A stretch of 64,000 bases of DNA from Phytoseiulus persimilis (Eukaryota > Arthropoda > Arachnida > Mesostigmata > Phytoseiidae), in NCBI GenBank assembly GCA_037576195.1, contig CM075104.1, positions 26,614,211 through 26,678,210 on the forward strand. The letters are read 5' to 3'. Below the pieces are notes generated by a model. It ran no database searches, had not been told where the DNA came from, and was given only the letters and a program-made list of their open reading frames with translations. This document shows, piece after piece, positions 61,893-64,000 of the stretch (positions within the stretch are counted from its first letter, which is position 1; each line of letters opens with the position of its first letter). Both the position numbers and the translations under genes were made by a program.

Positions 61893-62390
61893 CGGGAATC
61901 GTCCTCCAGTGCATCCTGTCTTTGAACTCATGTCGGAACGAAGCTGATACGTCCGAAGTCTTTCACCAAGTTGCAGAATACGAGCAAAGCGCCGCGAGTC
62001 TCACGCGTTCGTCGCACGCAAGCACGGCGAGATAAATCGAGGAGATCTCCCAGACCGAGGGTTCGGAGATGATTTTGTCCAAAGCCCCCTTCTCCTTGTG
62101 CCTCCTACAATGCACACCCAGATCAAGCTGGATGTTCAGGTCGAATGGATCTCGACGCCGCAGTTCCCAATTGCTCCAGGGTTGGAAGTATCTTGAATGG
62201 GATTACAGGTTCGATCCAGTACCCGAATCGCCCGCACGAGAGTCCGAATTTCGGAATTATTCGAGCTCTGGCGCATTCGAGTTCGACGAAAGCTATCTGG
62301 GGTAGCTGTCCGACAGTTTCTCCCCAAGCTTCTTGTTCCTCTTACAACAGTCCGCAGCTGAGCTACCCGAGTTGCAGTCCGACAAAGTAG
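61893..62390 (+). other. Overlapping open frames ending in a Ser/Tyr/Pro/Cys-rich tail
   Basis: Three plus frames overlap. One is open about 61946-62191, one at 62069-62305, and one at 62145-62390 has an ATG and ends in a Ser/Pro/Tyr/Cys-rich tail (SPQASCSSYNSPQLSYPSC). The last resembles a structural secreted protein tail but is not assignable. Which phase is used cannot be settled by eye. Confidence 0.2.
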
Positions 62391-64000
62391 CCACTGATAA
62401 ATGTGGGTTGAACGAGCGATCTTTCGAGGCAGTGATCGGCAACGAAGCGCTCGGTGAGCCGTCGGTCGGAAAGAAGGTCCAAGCACAATAAGCTTAGTTT
62501 TGCCACCGCACGACGAGCAAAGCCTTACTTCCATCGCTGTCGTTGTTTCCTTCTAAGCAGGCCGACATTCACGCTCCTACCGATAGAGTGGTCTCTCCTA
62601 CGCGAGCGATTCACCCGTTTCAGTTGCATTAATCAAGTAGACATAAACGAAGCTCGGCGGTCTCCGAGCAGAGTGTCACCTCCTGGAAAAGAGGGGGAAT
62701 CGGCGCGGGAAATTCTGCAGGTTTTCCGTTTGTAGTCCCATGATACGAATGATAGAACATCGAGGCATATGTTGTTGTTCGGAAGATTATTCGGAAGACA
62801 AACGTGAACGTGAATTTCTCCCAGGACGGCTCATCAGTGCGCTCTGGAAAGCTGCGTTCAGGCTCGGCCATTGGGACAAGCTCTCTTCGACCGCTTCAAA
62901 CGCGCGGATTGTGCGGCCCACAGAGCGAGGGTAATCCATCATGGTACATGACGTGTTCATGTCGCACATGACAGCTCGTCACAGTAGAACACACAGAGAT
63001 GCTTTCTCTCAGCGCCCTTTCTCTTCTGTTCCACTACAAGCGAGTTTGCTGCCGCTTCGAATCATCCGAATCCACGCAGCCAGCCAGCCCGCAAGTCAGC
63101 CAGCCGAGCGAGCGACCAACCAACCAATAGGGCTATCCAGCAGCATTCTCTCGTTTCCAGACCGAGTTCCTCAGCGATCTCCCGACATAATTGTCGTTCT
63201 TTGGTTCGTCTTCCCGCCCAACCGAGCCGATCGGACGGCCGACGAACCGGCTGCCAGGGGACCGAGTGCGCACTATGAAATGTCGAGATATTTTTGGTCA
63301 TTCGTCGATTTCGCCTCCGGCTCAACCTGTGGAAGCCCGATCTCAACTTCGCTCCGACTGTTCTTGATTGACGAAAATCTCCATCGGATGCATAGCGTTC
63401 CAACGCGCTGTTTGCGGATCGATCTCTTTCAGCATTTTGTAGTCGTCATTTTTTGATTCCCGACGCTGTCATCACGCTGCTAGAACAAGTTATGCGGAGC
63501 GAGACTCAACAGTTAATGTTTAGCATAAGTGACGACAAACGATTGACTTAATCGAGAGGCTCACTCGTGGTGACGTTTCTCGAAACAGCACGTATCGCCG
63601 TCAAGTTTGAGTCGAGACGTGAATTCGCATATTTTCGATCCTGTCCCCACATTCTCCGTCTTCCATCGAAAATTACCGTGTGCTTCTGTTTGGATAGTAT
63701 TCCGACTCGACGCTCGTTCCATATTTCTGACATTCGATCAGAATTTCTGTGATTTAAGCCCGCGAGCTGATTTCCAGATCATCCACGACCGGAGAGCTTC
63801 TGAAAAGCTCGGATGATTCAATGCTCTGAGGCTTTTGGACTTGAGGCCGCGGTGTGTTTTCCACGTATCGGCGGATAGGAACATGTGGGGTGGAGAGATT
63901 TCGTAAGCAGACATTCGATTTCGAACGCAGATGTTGAGCGATTTGTGTCTGATAAACTGTGTGCCGCGTAGTCCTGAATCGGCTCATGACGACGGTGTCG
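62391..64000. other. No supportable gene to the window end
   Basis: Overlapping short frames and a degenerate CAGC tetranucleotide block near 63075-63130. Nothing was identified. Confidence 0.45.

Noticed and set aside
62205..62216. GGTTCGATCC resembling a tRNA B box
   Set aside because: It is one base short of the GGTTCGANNCC consensus, and no A box or cloverleaf arms were found around it.
1..64000. Transposon, retroviral or bacterial mobile-element genes
   Set aside because: No reverse transcriptase, integrase or transposase motif and no long terminal or inverted repeats were recognised in any open frame.

Overview
This is a eukaryotic, animal window of roughly balanced base composition. 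It is gene-poor, has spliced genes and is full of short simple repeats. The only gene identified by homology is one exon of dachshund (dac) on the minus strand at 9282-9928. It carries the complete SKI/SNO/DAC domain (DACHbox-N), and its residues most resemble arthropod-type Dachshund. The host is therefore probably an arthropod or close relative; this is an inference from one exon, and I cannot name the species. No bacterial operons, rRNA, tRNA, CRISPR array or recognisable transposon was seen.

Layout. Positions 1-9281 should be intron 1 of dac, since the exon ends in a consensus donor and no later dac exon is visible. Positions 9929-11050 are the 5' flank of dac, with a CT/GA inverted tract, a G run and two perfect TGACGTCA sites. 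About 28 kb from there to about 39.7 kb holds nothing I can support as a gene. It has microsatellites, degenerate four-base repeats and scattered AT-rich islands, as expected of a regulatory landscape around a developmental regulator.

The right-hand third (about 39.7-62.4 kb) looks more genic. The best model is a three-exon plus-strand gene at 51645-53425 for a 236-residue secreted proline/threonine-rich protein. A four-codon first exon is interrupted inside the signal peptide, as in many arthropod cuticle-protein genes, and a polyadenylation signal follows the stop. Just upstream is a 59-codon frame for another small secretory peptide with a similar start (MELS versus MELL). Weaker candidates are a two-exon gene at 39848-40434, a 309-codon open frame at 44045-44974, a minus-strand frame at 54448-55575 broken only by two TGA codons, a secretory peptide at 58599-58742 and overlapping open frames at 60.2-62.4 kb.

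Limits. Many frames on both strands read as plausible protein because the repeat-rich composition is poor in stop codons. Most open frames were therefore not called. RNA evidence or a protein search is needed to decide the low-confidence models. No functional link between dac and the secreted-protein gene can be read from the sequence; they are simply neighbours.
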